NCBI RefSeq assembly: GCF_002443255.2
Contig: NW_019211456.1
Location: forward strand, 58,199,578-58,263,577
Direction: 5' to 3'
Length of the DNA stretch: 64,000 nucleotides
From: Varroa destructor
Taxonomy: Eukaryota; Arthropoda; Arachnida; Mesostigmata; Varroidae
Shown here: in pieces, positions 1-13,900 of the stretch
How positions within the stretch are numbered: the stretch's first letter is position 1
Layout: each line of letters begins with the position of its first letter
Position numbers and translations under genes: made by a program
Notes under the pieces: generated by a model
Databases searched by the model: none
Told to the model about the DNA's origin: nothing
What the model saw: the letters and a program-made list of their open reading frames with translations, nothing else

Positions 1-2112
1 AGATCTGTAAAGTGCTACGGGCTTCCACGGTTTGCTATCAAAAATGGGCTTGGCCAAAAAATTAACAGACATAAAACATACTTACATTATATTCTAGTTT
101 TGTGATGGCGACATCTAGTATAATCAAAATTTTCGGTATTATATTTATCACTGAACAGAACCTAACATTGTTGTTAAAAAGGTTTACATTACGCCTTAAA
201 AGCGTCAGTTAATATGCCCGACTGGCCGATCCATTGATGTCGCGACATTTTTATTATTGTTGGAGGACAATATATATAGCAAGCAGATCTTTCCGAACGG
301 GTTTAAATTGCGCTCGAATATATCTTCTCCTGATTCTGGAAAAAGATGACTTTAACCAATATATTACGTAAACAAACGTTCAAGCCAAAAAATAATGTAC
401 TTGCGGAAACGCGTACAACGTGAAAAAAGAAATTAGACGAGTATAATGTCATAGGCAAACATTCGCTATCCACATATCCCTATAACTCGAGATGTGGCCT
501 ATGTCATTTGGCTGAATTTTCGAGGTCACACACGTAACAGGAAAGCAATGCCAAAATCGTATTTGCCCTATTTCTATATTTGAAAAATTAATCGATATGT
601 TTGTTAGAGTAAATCTGCTTAAGTATGATAGAATCGACAAATCGTATATTGTGGTGCTTGTCGAGAGTTTGGAAAAAATCCTAGCGAGCATTTTGTGTTT
701 GACGCCACTTTTGCACTATCCCTTAGTTAAACTTCACAGGTGTTTCTGAGAATATATCTCTATATACCTTTGGCCTTAAGAGTTTTGCTTTATTCAAATT
801 TAAAGCCTCAGAGTTCGGGTACCAATCCATATGCAAGCCTTGAATTACTCTTTACAAGACTTGATTATCTGCAATAATCCTACCACATGCATTAGCTTGA
901 CCAATAAAAACCTCTGGTACAACATCTGTGCAGCATTGAAGCTTCATACAACTTTTACTGGGTACAACTAATGATATCGTTACTCGAATATTTCGTGGAA
1001 TAGCTTTCCCAATATATCTATTATGGGTTTTGAAGAAAAAGTAGAAATAAGCTTGGTACATTTAATAGTACCTTAGGTAAAATGACAGGTATTATATCCT
1101 TAAGACAATCAGGTTAAGACGGTCCAATCGTGACTTTTATTAGTCTAATCATAGTTCACTATTTTTTATTTAGCGTTAATGAGCTCCTGTCTATAATAGT
1201 TATCTTCATCGAACTGGGCTTTGATATCTTCACGTGGACGTGCGCCCGATATTTTTTAGACTGAAACATGTGTTCTTAAGGCTAACTCAGAACCCGTTTC
1301 TAATGGGCCCCAATTAAGGAAACCGCTCAACAGTGCATCTTGGAGCCAGTTAAGAAACATCAGTCGGCGCGTGCATTAACTAAGTAAATCAGCTTTAGGA
1401 TTATGGCTGTTTCTTTAATTTCACAGACCGCTAGCTTAAAATGTTTATTTCACGGTAAAGTAAATCATTTACGCGTTGTTTATTACTTTATATAATTTAT
1501 AGGAGCACCGCACCATCGCTACTAGATCCGATTCTTACTCTGGTTGACACAGTTGCAACTAGTGACGCGTATGCACAGTATTTGTACCACGAATACCTGC
1601 TAGCCTAATCTACTAAGTCATTCGGGAACAAGGATAAAGAATTATCTATAAGGAGCGAGTCGCCAGTTTCAATGTCGCGGTGTCGTTAAAAACGTTTGCT
1701 TAAAGCAAAGCAAGTAAAGCGTATATTTCTGCTACCTTAACGGTACGTTACGGACAAAATTTTCCAAAGATGAGATAACCGCAGCATGTCGTTACGTGTG
1801 CTTAAGGCCTTAGCATCTTCTATAGGATAGTCTGCGATCAAACGTTCCATGCGACTTCAGTTCAGACAAACAGCTGAGGCCCCGCAAGCAAACAATTTAA
1901 TTTAGCTTCTTGTCTCCACGATGGTTTGGAAGCTACCAAGTGCAATAAAGGTAAACCATTCCTTTAGTAGCGTTCTAACGACAGAGCCTAAAATTTGTGC
2001 AATCAACGTAATAAGCTTGCCAAGATTAGCATTAGAAAATTTTCAGTCCTATTATTGAAATTATGAAGTTAGTAATTAAGAATAAGCTGGTTTATTTAAA
2101 AAAAAAAAAAAG
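1..2112. other. intergenic, no gene seen
   Basis: AT-rich sequence with only short ORFs (the longest about 80 codons) that lack recognisable motifs, signal peptides or convincing splice sites. A 14-base A run at about 2099-2112 ends the stretch and abuts the broken end of the SMR-like fragment. I see no tRNA, no transposon terminal repeat and no conserved domain here. Confidence 0.6.
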
Positions 2113-2345
2113 TTATCCTAATACTGTTGTACCTGCAGCTCTTATCCCTGTCCATATAGCATAGGCTGTTCCAACAGAAATCCCACTTGAAGTTGCAGAA
2201 AGGCAGTTAACACTTAATGCTCCAAAAAAAGTTACAGATAGTACTGGCATCAACCTTGTTAGACCTTCATGATATTTTGATGTAACGGTATAACGAGTAC
2301 AGGTACAACGAATATACCTGCTGAAATAAGAGGAAACCAGCACAT
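2113..2345 (-). pseudogene. SMR-family (SugE/Gdx-like) transporter fragment, frameshifted
   Basis: Small multidrug resistance proteins are bacterial inner-membrane transporters of about 105 residues with four helices, exporting guanidinium or quaternary ammonium compounds. The frame ending at 2113 reads KYHEGLTRLMPVLSVTFFGA and then GISVGTAYAIWTGIRAAGTT. This matches the family in order: helix 1 end, the G-TRL-P loop, helix 2, and the diagnostic GTAYAIWTG of helix 3. A second frame begins at an ATG at 2345 and reads MCWFPLISAGIF, the expected N-terminus of helix 1. The two frames are offset between about 2309 and 2285, exactly where the essential membrane glutamate (GIFE) should be, and that residue is absent. 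The sequence stops after helix 3 at a TAA beside a homopolymer, so helix 4 is missing. An AAAGGGG stretch 8 bases before the ATG resembles a bacterial ribosome binding site. Animals do not normally carry this family, so I infer a transferred, now dead, bacterial gene. Confidence 0.75.
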
Positions 2346-5279
2346 CGCATTACCCCTTTCTTCAATCTACTTAAGATGTTATCGCTACTATTGCACATAT
2401 CCTTAACTAGCTGCTCTCACTCGTGGCAGTTATTGTCTTCAGTTCACCAGATACTTGTGAAGATTACTGAGGAGATTAAGTTCCTCATGTTCAAAACCAT
2501 CTCGAGCTGACTCACATTGGACCTTTGCTGCCTGGTGATTCAAACGCCTGGCTTTGGAAAACTTTGTTTTCAGTTTACTCAATCAAGGATACGCTTACTC
2601 AAAACAGTTATTCGACTATTTAATTTAAATTAATTTAAATAGCAGCTAGGTACATTATCCGTTTAATTTGGGTGTAATTCACGCGAGAAAAGTTTGAATG
2701 GCTTGCATTAGCTCTAGGCTTCCTTTCCCGAAAGGTCTTAATACTCACCAATAAACACGATTGCCTATTCGCCAATACGAGACTTCTAGTTTAGGAAGTT
2801 ACCAAGACTGTTCTAAATTTAACTGAGAAGCGGAAATTTTAGATATTGATTTGGATTTTTACGACACCCAGTCGTTGAGAAATCAGACATGTCTGAAATT
2901 CTAGTCGCCATTAAATATTACGACATGTGATAAATAGGTTGCACGATATTATTCGTGAACTTTGCACCAAACTCTATCTGATGAACTCTTTTTGAGGTGA
3001 GCCACCTTCAATATAATTGTCGAAATTCCGTAGATAACGGAGCAAATTTTGACCTACTGACTGAAATGCGCCCAAGCTCGATTCGATTTATCGTATGTAC
3101 GTTATAATGTGGTTGTCCTTAAGCGTACGTACAAAGTATACGTGAGAGCTTTACGCAACCTAGAAATCAAAGAAGCTATACCCTTTACGTTCTGGGAAGA
3201 AGTTGTGGAGGCATACCTCGAACTAGACCGTACTCGAATAGAGTCAAAAAAAATTACGAATATACAAATATCTCTTTATCTTAGACAACAGCTAAATTGA
3301 TTTTAGTTGTGTCGATAATTAATTTTAGAGGTTCGTTAAACTAAAACCGGAATCAATAGATGAGTTTCTTTCAAAATTGTATTTATACTACATTTATCCT
3401 AGGTGGGATAATTTTTTTTACCTCTAACAGTCTTGGTTATGGGATTTAGATTGGAAAACTGATGTCGTACAAAAGACGTCCACATTGGTTTCAAATAAAA
3501 ACATATTTTCTAGTTTTGCTAATTTGTTTTTAGTTTTTCGTATAGTTCTCCTTTCACACCTGTGTTTAACACAGCTTCACGTTGCTCTCACTGTTAATAC
3601 ATCAAAATTAGAACACTTGAAAGGAGGGACCCTGGATTGTTGGCAAACGCAAAACAGCCTGTCCACTTATTCTTGACGATCGCTATTAACTAACAAAATA
3701 TCTTCTAATTTATGTAACGATGCTCAAAATAGCTCTTTTGAAAAGTAAAACTGTTTCATGAACGATTGGTTAGTAATTCTTCCTATAGCTTGCATTGAGC
3801 ATTATACTGTGTTGTTGTGTAGGATGGAACAAAGCTCACTAGCAGATATGGTTAGGGAATTGGATGGCAATTCTACTTTAATTCAATTGAGGATCCTATC
3901 TCACAGCCCAAGAAACTAGCGTTACACTTTTCTATCTATGTTTTGACAAAATTGTTCAACAGAACATACTAAGCCAAAAGTTCGTTTATGAATAGTGATC
4001 GATTATTGGTACATTTATTGCATTCGGTATACCTTTCTCCCAGGTGAGCTTCATTGGAGCGCAAGATATGGTCACCTTTTACTGTCCTCAATATTCCATT
4101 TTGACTAAATATCTATGGTCAAATATCGGAGGCCGTATCAGTTCTGAAGTACTACGATGGTGGATTGTGGGAAATAATTTTCTGACGTACCTGGCATTTG
4201 AGGGGTGTACTGAAAGTATCGCACCTCCATGACGTATCGATGCTTCCGGGCTGCGCAGTGCCACCGATTTCTATTTCGCAGCTTCGATCAGCTGGCCGTT
4301 TAAAACAAGAAGATATTAACTCTGCTTGCATGACTCATTGAACCTGCGAAGGGTACAGCTCCAGCTTAAACAGGAAACATAGAAACACAGAACAATCAGG
4401 GGTAACGTCGTCAACGCGCACAGTGCAAAAAAAATGTCCATCCATGGTGTATTCTTTTTTCCTAGATATGAACCGTGTAATACCGGCTAGCTCCAAGGTT
4501 TCGCAGTGATGATGCAGCCGACTAGGCCATATTTGTCTAAAGAAAATGCAGCGTCTAAGTCAGCCGTTTCAACACAACCAAACGTCCTTTAGTTTAAAAG
4601 ACATGCTTGCCTAGTAACAACATCGTACATGTGTGTATATATGGCATTGCCATGTTGGGAGTGCTTTATATATTAGTGAATTGCATCGTTTGATTGTGTG
4701 GAAATAAGAGATCGCTTACCTGCGATGATGTGGCAGAAAACAATTGTTTTCTATAAATGTTAAGTTTATCCACTGCACGTACACAACGCTAAATAGAATG
4801 CGTTTTGTTATTCATTCATTACTATGGCTGTTGTGTCTTCGACAAAAACATACACACACAGACGACATCGACCGTACACTTCACTTCACCGAGCAACTTT
4901 TTTTTGTTCCCTTTTCATCGACGGGACGCGAGGGCCCAACAGACGTACAGCAGGCTGGTGAGAGCTTGAAGCCAGTTTCCAGATTCTAATATCCGACTAA
5001 CTGTATTCCAGAGCTACGAGTTAGGGTACTGAGATCACGGAGGCGCTCATGGGGAAGCCACGCAGTGCTCTTCTACTAAACGTCGTCGTAGTAATGGTAT
5101 TCCTTTGCTTTAAGCAGAATAAAAATTGAGAAACGACAAACACTCAAATCCACAAAGACACATCCAGCACAAAGTACCAGCGATAGTAGGCGTAACTGTA
5201 TTACCGCCAATAGTCTCGTATGTAACGTTACTACTAATGCTGGCCTACCGGTGCTAGTCCTCTGCTACTGAGTGAGCGG
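2346..5279. other. intergenic, no gene seen
   Basis: No recognisable gene. A 63-codon plus-strand ORF (3109-3300, starting at GTG) and a 62-codon one (4044-4232) have no family resemblance and no supporting signals. A short tandem of TTAATTTAAA lies at about 2620-2640. The bases just upstream of the SMR-like fragment (2350-2620) were read in all minus frames for other bacterial genes and none was recognised. Confidence 0.5.
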
Positions 5280-6250
5280 CTTTTGCTAGCCATCACCATC
5301 GATGCTGCTATCGGAGCCGAGTCTCTGACCAGCCGTCTCTTACTTGGAATGAGCATGCGCACAATATCACCCCTATTGGCGGCCTGCGCGCCTTGGATGG
5401 CTGGTTAGCTCCTATTTGCTTGCTAGGCTGGCTTTCTTCGTTCGCTGCAAGCCGCCGCTCTTCTTTGGCCAGCTGAAGCGGCCTGGTCTCGCTAGGAGCT
5501 CTCTCGTCCCGCGGCCTCTCGCTCCCGTGCTTTGCTGGCTCGGCTGTTCGGAGGCTCCGATTCAGCGAAAACGGACGGGCACCAACTCGCCTGAATCGGC
5601 CCACAAGCAAGCAGCCCAGTAAGTCGAAAGCGGCGCCAACGGAGGGAGATCGCAGTGGTTGCGGTTATCGTTGTATTCTTCCACAGAGACAGAGAGAGAA
5701 AATACTCTAAAGAGAAACAGAGAGTGGATGGCCGAGAATCAGGATCCCTGTGTCGCGCTGTGTACATGTGTATGTCGATGTGTGGGCGTTGGGATACAGC
5801 TGGAGGCCATACTGGTCCAGACGTGCTCAGTAAAAGATAGCAGAGTTTTAACGCATTCGCATACAGCAATTGTGTGAGACGAAAATGGAGAGAAGGAGAA
5901 ATGCGGGGAGAGAGCCAGAAGCGAGCTCGAAAACAGGAGGTAGATATGGATACACGAAGAACAGTATTGCCCATTTGCATTCCCTTCTGTACTGATGCTG
6001 CCACGGACAGCTGTCGTAGGCGAAACCGCTATTATCTTTGCTGCTCCCTGCTAACACTCCGCCAATTGACTCGTGTGTCTCAGCCATGTCTTGCCCTTTT
6101 TGGAGCTTGATGCACTTACTCTGCCTGTCACATGTATGAGTGGCACACTGGCTATGCTCAGCAGGGATCGTCGGCGGTACCTTCTGTGAACGTGCGTCTG
6201 GGTTATGGGATGACAAGTATATTAGAAGGGAACTAGAAAGGGGCACTCAG
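5280..6250. other. GC-richer patch with overlapping ORFs on both strands
   Basis: This stretch is visibly richer in G+C than its flanks and has several overlapping ORFs on both strands, the longest 170 codons on the minus strand (5492-6004). None resembles a known protein, and the composition alone explains the scarcity of stops. Purine runs (GAGAGAGA type) occur at about 5685-5720 and 5880-5935. It could be a promoter or first exon of a gene outside the window, or an old element. Nothing in the sequence decides this. Confidence 0.35.
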
Positions 6251-9050
6251 CGAGTAGAGCAAGTCTAAGAAAGTTTGAATGGCAACGAGAAAAACAGTAC
6301 TAAACAGTAGTAAACTAATATGTTGATTCCGCTTTAGAGAGCGTCTAGAGTAGCCGCCACAGCGTCTCGAAGACACATTACAGCCACCAATAGGATTGCC
6401 TCTTTCCGTTCATCGTTGAAGATCATAATTGGACAAAGAAAGAACAGCTAAACGACATATTTGTTCCTTCGGAATGTTTTTAATAAGGACATGTTCGTCT
6501 GCTTCGTTAGAAATATGGCTAGCCTTGGCTGGTGGCTAAGGGCGGCCTCTAAATGTGGATAAGAAGAAAGACTTGAAGACGGGGCAGCGGTAGATTTGTT
6601 TCTTATTTCACATAAAACAGCATACATCTAAAGACCAGTATTTCGCAGCGCACTCAAATTAAACGTTTCATTTTTATATATAGTTATGGTTTCAAATTTA
6701 TTAATCTCGCTCACTTTTTTTTTAGCTTTATTACGCTATAAACAATTTCCCTGTCCTAGGGAAGTATCAACGAACGGGCAATGTAACGTTAGTTATGGGC
6801 ACAATGCTATTATCATCTCTCTTAAGCAGAAGGTATTCAATTCTGAACTCCACTGGTATTGATTTTATTTCTGAGTGTTTTATATCTGAGAAAATATCAA
6901 GTCAGAATTTCGCGGATTTTTACGAGATCTCGGGTTTTTGTCCACACGAAGTTTATCGCTACTTCGCTTTTAATAAAATTGCTTTTTTAACGCACTTGTC
7001 GCTTATTATGTAAATACGTTTTGATATTAAAAAAAAAACATGAGTATTGTTCACGCATCAATTTACCGTAACCTTTTGCGAACGGATTTTGGAGCATCCA
7101 TTTAACTATAGAAAGGTCGAATTATATGATCCAGTGAAAAAAGTGTCTTTAACTAATATTTTTCCAAAAATAAAAAATTGCAGTGAATTCATTTAGGCCG
7201 CATTGTAGAAACATATTTGACGAATATAGCGGTACAATTCTTTTCCTTTCCGTGGCACCGGTTACTTTCAACGTGGACATTACATACAGCTTGTTCCATA
7301 TGGCCCCACCCTTTTCCATGTCAATAGTGATTTAAAAAAGTTATTATTCTAATTATTATCGATATAAAAGTTATACTTCACTGCATTTATCAATTTTGTG
7401 CTGACGCGCTTACAAAGCCTTTCCTTGTTAAATATATCTGCATTCATCAACTTCTATGAGTTATATTTGAAAATTATATACATGCAACTATGTTATCAGT
7501 GTTATTAAAAATATGAAAATTTCAAACTCAAATATTTATCCCTACGACGTAGTCAAATTAAAATTACTCGCCGGACCTTATTTTAGAAAACGAGATGATT
7601 ACTCACTGCGGTTCCCAAAAGCTAAATATAAATTAAGGCTTAGGCCAGGGGAAGTTCAAGTATGAACATCTTTAAATGAAAGCTTTCTAAAATAAGTCTC
7701 TAGCAGGACGACAGTAACATAAGAAAAAATTGTTTGTACGGTAAGAGAAAGATTAAGGTAAGGATTTCTCGTAAGAAAAAAAACCGACAGATAGCTGCAG
7801 TTTTATTTACGGAAAGAAACCAATTATTTATTTATTGATATTTGGAGATATATATTTGACAAGAACTAATCATTCCTATAGCGCTTATATTTGAAGAACA
7901 TTCCAGTGTGAATTATCTTCATTTAAACAGTTTATCAAGATCACATTTAAGGACCAAAGAGCTTAACTCATGCATGCTCATGAAGCTGGAAATGGAATTG
8001 TTTCCAAAGCGACTGAAGTTCGAATTGAAGGTTATCCGTATCTGAACGCTACTAGATGTTTGTCTAAAGTGCCTAGAATATGAGTGCAAAAAAATAAATT
8101 ATCTTTAAAAAATCTAGAGATCTTCAATTTCTCAATAGGTTTGAGTTTAATCTTCGATTAGTGTTTACGGTGCTGGATGATGCGTAAATTTGACATGTCC
8201 GTCTGTTCCTATTCGCGCTAGCTGAGTCTCTATCGATAAAATTAATATTTGAAGTGGCCGATGGCTACAATTGGGATCAGCTACGTGTCGCTAAGGTACC
8301 GTCTATAGACTCAGAATATGAAGGGGCAAAACTTGTTTGTGTCACTGATGTCACACAAACCTAAATATCAAGAATTATTCATATGAAGCAAAAGGGATAC
8401 CCTAAAATCAAAAAAAAAAAAAAAAAAAGTACACCGGTACTCACGGCGCGCTAAATGGACGCCTTTAGTATCGACCTCAGTAATACAAAAAGCAATACGT
8501 GACTCCTATAAGAGATGCCCCTATAGTAAATCTAAGAGGCTTATTCTATTTGTCGACAAAACTCGAGCTTTCTACTTGAAAATATACTGCCAATTAAAAT
8601 GTAGATTGAAGCGACCTAAGGTAAATCATTTGTTTATGGGTTGAGTAGAGAAGAAGATAAATTTATGTTAAGCTTTAACTACACTGTGAAGACACGTAAT
8701 GCATTTACTATGCCCGAAGAACCTAAGCGTTAGGGTTCGCAAACATGGGTATACAAGCACGATATGTAAAATGAAGTCGCATAGTATACAAACTCACACA
8801 GATATTTATTCTTTATCTATCTTTTTTTTTATGGCTATACAGTTTATTCCCTGAACTGACATAACACCTAGGGCACAGGTACATCATACAAGTAATAAAA
8901 TGAAATGTCTGCCGACTGCTAAAATTATACGTCTTCTAACTTTGTCACATCGCAATCACTCCATAATTATTTGAAGAAGAGTTGTGATCCAATATAGCAT
9001 AAATTTTAACTTATTAGCAGTAACTTGAGCAACTTTATTATCGGACTATT
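6251..9050. other. intergenic, no gene seen
   Basis: AT-rich sequence with scattered A and T runs, including an 18-base A run at about 8409-8427. A 72-codon plus-strand ORF at 6795-7013 has an ATG but no recognisable feature. I see no splice-bounded exon, RNA gene or element end. Confidence 0.5.
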
Positions 9051-9287
9051 TCATGAATCGTGTAGGTTGAACGTGCCGGTCTGGCTAAGGCGAAGATGGT
9101 CATAAACACTGTGACTTTCAGCATAGTTTAAGTCAACATTGATATAGTGATATGACGTAAAGTTAGGCTGGAAAGTATCATGACTAATGAGGTTGATGTT
9201 GGCAGCTCCTCCAAAGAAAGATCGCTTGCGAGATGGCTGCAGCTGTAGTTGAATTTGAGCTTCGCGAACGTCTGATCCTTTCATCAT
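9051..9287 (-). CDS. possible terminal exon, unknown protein
   Basis: A 78-codon minus-strand ORF starts MMKGSDVREAQIQLQLQPSR and ends with a TGA at 9051. It follows a fair splice acceptor (GTGACTAAACAG) and has balanced amino-acid use, with several Tyr and Asn residues in its second half. No domain, signal peptide or membrane helix is visible. It lies 1.4 kb downstream of the last FBF1-like exon. That exon could in principle splice onward from a CAG/GTACTG site in phase 0, but phase 0 would enter a different frame here (NNHDERIRRS), so the two do not join in this frame. It may be a chance ORF. Confidence 0.25.
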   Translation of the reverse strand: MMKGSDVREAQIQLQLQPSRKRSFFGGAANINLISHDTFQPNFTSYHYINVDLNYAESHSVYDHLRLSQTGTFNLHDS

Positions 9288-10717
9288 GATTGTTCTGTTT
9301 AGTCACAAAGTAGAAGAAAACCGACATTGTTATTAATGTTGTGCGTACATATATATAGTTAACGTCAAAAACAAATTGAATGCAATCTAACATCAATTAC
9401 GTTTTGGTTTTTAACATGTATTTGCCGAGCCTTACTTTTCTGTAAAAAAAATTTCTTATCTGGCCAAATTTTATTTACGGAATTGATAAATAAAATTTAT
9501 CTTCTCGTTCTATTCGGAGCCATATATTGTATGCGCGAAGCTTACTTGCTTTATAGATAAGGATCTCTCATTTTATACACAAAGAGACTTTGTTTAAAGA
9601 TTTCAAACCAGCTACTTTCCGATTAGCTGAAATCTGCTAATCCTGAGTTCTGGTGACCCTTTCATAAAACACGTGCAAGAGGAAAAGTTTTCTTTCGGAG
9701 TAAAAGTCCTTTTGTCTAGACATTGTCAAGAATATTTTTGTTGGTAATAAACACGGGCTGCTAATACAGGTTCCTATATGTCAGCATGCAACAACGCAGC
9801 CGGTGACGAAATACGCCGATGCTCTGGCAAATCAAATTCAATAGCATTTTATAAATCTTACCATAAACATCGAAATTAAACACGACTAGTATTTGGATAT
9901 TACACTATTGTTATCAACATAACTAAAGCATAAAGTCATCTCCTAGTCCTTATAGCGGGCCCATAAACAGCTATAAAATCAACTGGTTTTCGTAGCACGC
10001 GGATGGATGAACGTTCACTCGATACGCCGGTATCGAAAAGGCAACTGTGTGGTTTGTACTTTGAGAACGATGCGATTCTAAAGCTGAGACCAAAAGGAAC
10101 TTGAGACCCAAAGCATATATATATCTATAAAATCCTGAGGTAAGAAACAACCTCTAATTTGAATAAATCTCTTCAAGTCGTGATCCGACAGCGCAGATCC
10201 AAATGTGGACAAATATATACATAAATTAGAAGATCGTTGACCTATCAAGCCCGTGAAGTAACCATTTTAAATACTGTTACAACATTTTTACATTATAGTA
10301 GGCATATATGTTGCATATTGGATAAGTTTGAGGCTGGATGGTCAAATATTCAGCGATATTTTAAAAGATGTCAACATGTTGACACTTGAGAAGTATTGCT
10401 TGCTTACTTGAATTAGTTTAACAATAAGCTTTCTAATTGGCGAAAAAGATTCGTCAGTTAATCGAAATCAGGGATCAATCAATCGATGTGAAGCAACGTT
10501 CTCTATATTTCTTTTTAATTCAGGAAATAAAGTCAATTTATATTTGAATTTTCTCTATTAACTATGTGTTTGACTTACGAAACAAACACCAGCTATGCAG
10601 AAATTCATAACAGATACGTTTCTTCACTAAGTGTATAAATTCTTGTTTTTGTTCTATGACAATTGTCATAAACAGACACACTTTGGACTCAAGGTCTCTC
10701 CATATACAGCCTCGTTA

Positions 10718-10913
10718 CTACATTTTCCTTCGAACGTGCAGTACCTGGACTTGTTTCTCACGTCTTTCAAGCTCTCCTTCCCAGGAAGCTAGGAAGGACT
10801 TTACTTGCTCTTGCTTAGCAGCAAATGCCTAAAATAGACAAAAAACATTAGTTGAAGCAAATTATCAATTAGTTGAATTTAAGCTAGATAGGTAACCAAT
10901 GTTAATATACTAG

Positions 10914-10946
<33 letters not shown>

Positions 10947-13900
10947 TGTATATATACATTTGAATGCTAAGTGCCAGCATAACATAGTATCTCGCAATTG
11001 GTTTCGTTCGAAACGTTTGTTTGAGCCAGTCTATTATTGATTTAAAGCATGTTATCCTATTAATTTGTTGTATTAACTTGTTGAACAGTCTGAGTGCTTG
11101 TCTTGTCAGCAATAACTTGCGTAGCGAAGGACCGGTGCTCTCGCAGGAGCAGATGTCGGAAATCTTCTTGTTCGTCGGTGAAGGAACGAAGTTCTTTACG
11201 TAGGCGAGCGAGTTCCGCACGAGTCCCATCGTTGGCCTATATGGACACATTCAGCACACTTATCATGTGGTACTGGAAAGTTACAATCATAGTACCATAT
11301 CTTCGTAGCGTCGACTATAATGTAGGTAATGCTATATTTAAAAACTGCTTTTATGATGAATTTACAGTGTTAAGAGACGTGTATGGGACATTATTATAAA
11401 TACTACTATCGAGGTGCTGTCCCCCCAATGCACAACAAGACACCTTAAAAATATCCTTTTATGTTTCGAGTTTTATGTCCGGCATCGCTGTTAAGCTTTC
11501 TGTCAGACGGCTGGCTACCAATACGAAACGAACCGTGGATTCGAACCTAGATCACACCGTGTTCCTAACCTTAACTATATCTAAGCATAAGTGCTCTAAC
11601 TTAGGCAACGCCTAGTACAGCCAATGATTGTACTGGCTTTATCCTAGCCTTTGTTGTCACGACGACAAGTAAACATTTCGACTCATAATCTTCGTTCAGT
11701 AGATAAAATAGTAATAAGAAGAAAAACAGTAATAATAATCTAAAAATGAGCATCATCATGAATAGCATTGTTTTGCAGAGGAGTCATCGACCTGAAGAGC
11801 AAAGTAACTATTGGGAGGCCTACTCCAGGCTATCAGGTTTGCAGCCAGTAAAGTTAATTAGGTGCATGTCATAATTCAAATCCACCAAAATTATCGACAA
11901 GCACTTGTTTATGTATATATATGTTTACTTTTCCTGCCGCTGCGGTTCTATACCGTTTTTTTAGACACTAGTAGGGGGTAAGCACTAATCAACTCAAAAC
12001 TGAGGATAAATTTTAAGAGTGTGTGATACCTAAAATACCGCCCGTCTCTTAGCAACTACTAAACTAGATACAATTATTGTTTTGTAAATATAGCGTGCGC
12101 GCCGGAATTGTTTTCAGCTTTTTAATTCATATTGAGCACAAATGTGCTCTGAGTGTTTGATATCTTACCTCCGAAACATTCTCTGCAATAGTACGAAAGT
12201 GCTGTATTAGGTCATCAATTGTCGTAGCTCCGGCTAGCCGTTTCTCCATTAGTTGCAAACGGCGTTCGAGTTTTTCGCAGAAGTCCGACATCAGTGAGTG
12301 CTGAAGACCTTCCATAACGGCGACTGAAGACGCAGACGAATGTACTGATATCAAATTATGAGACATAAACTCGCTTTTCGTTTCCAAGAAATAGTTCGGT
12401 TATACACGATATCAAGAACTTTCCACTTTATAAATGTATTGCTGATGACTTTTTGGTAGAATTGATTTAAATCGAATAGTGACGAGCATGCGCATCGGTG
12501 TTAGTGTACTATATTGATCACTGTTAAAATTTTAATAAGATAAACTAAAACGGTATACTTATTTTCAGATTAACTTAAAAAATAATGTTGGTATTGCTAA
12601 GGCGGCATTGCGGATGCGGGCGAGGCCAAAGTTACTTTCGAGAAATCCTTTCAGGGACCTTTTCAGAAAATCATACTAGTCACAATTGTTGCCACACTGA
12701 GGAGAGATGAGGTGCAGGAAATCGAAATGGAAGATGAACTACAGTTGAGATCACAAAACAATTTAGTCGTTCCGGCGTCAGGCACTTCTGAGAGAAACCT
12801 AAAGTAGTCTCTCATTGGAAGGTAAAGGGAAATCACTGCTAGATTACGTGCCTACATAGATCAAATATTCGATATGAGACGTTGCAAATAAACGGGCTCA
12901 GAGAAACTCTAACCATATAACTTATCATACTATCTGCAAAAAAATAAGGAGCAATAAAGGCACTGTCTTTTTTACAACTGTGATGTGGCAGCGCAACGAC
13001 CTACTTGTTGACTAGAGAACAATCGGCTGTTCGCCTCATGATGTTTGCTCTCAGGTTTGATAAAAGTGATAATTTTCTTTCGGACAGTATAATTGATTAA
13101 GGAATATTCAGTGCTGGTGGAGTCTACTGATACGCCTCTTCTGTGTTATTGTAGGTGCATTCTAAGATAACTCTCTACAGGTTCCTCGAAAAATTGTTTT
13201 TGTACATTGCTATTCTTAACATAAAATGTAGAAAGATGTTATAGGAGACTAGGTTAGAGAGCTACAAACACCATTTTAAATCAAGTAGAATAAGAGGCTG
13301 GCTTTTACGTGCTTCCGGAATTTCTGTGGCGCTCAAAGGACAAGGTTTCCGTCTTATCATTCTGTTTAGATCTTCGTCACATGTTATAGTCGTATTAAAT
13401 GAGAAGCTTTAGCGAACTAATTGAAATGGTCTTTTAACATATATGATTTTTTTACAGGACCAAAATATGACGCAACGATCCCAGAAGCTTTTACAATTCT
13501 CTTTTACCTTAGTAAACTAAGGAACTTTAAAACAGGTATTTACACATGAGCTAGTTTTCAGTGTTTAATTAGTCATAATCCGCGAATGAACGTACGCAAG
13601 AGTATGTCCGTTAATAACATTGACCTACCGATAGACTGAATTCGTGTCGTTATATCCCTAATGGCGCGACCCTGGTCGAATGCCTTCATTACCTGTTGTA
13701 AGCAAGCACCGTCATCGTTATCCTCAATACGGAAACAATCCAGCGACAGCTGTATTAAAAGGAAGCTCGAATAAAATAACTAAAAAAGTCACCAACGACT
13801 AAAATGCATTGTACAATATAGTACGGAGCATAGATAAATGCTTGATAGGCTGTTTGATTCCTCTTAACAGTAAGCGAATGCTTGGATAGACCATTCTCAT

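Noticed and set aside
3109..3300. 63-codon plus-strand ORF with protein-like composition
   Set aside because: It starts at GTG, has no recognised motif and no splice context; chance cannot be excluded.
5492..6004. 170-codon minus-strand ORF
   Set aside because: It lies in a GC-rich patch with competing ORFs on both strands and shows no family features; kept only as a composition note.
10879..11250. 123-codon minus-strand ORF
   Set aside because: It overlaps the FBF1-like exon at 11078-11236 in another frame and crosses an (AT)n tract; the exon frame fits its neighbours' phases and coiled-coil pattern.
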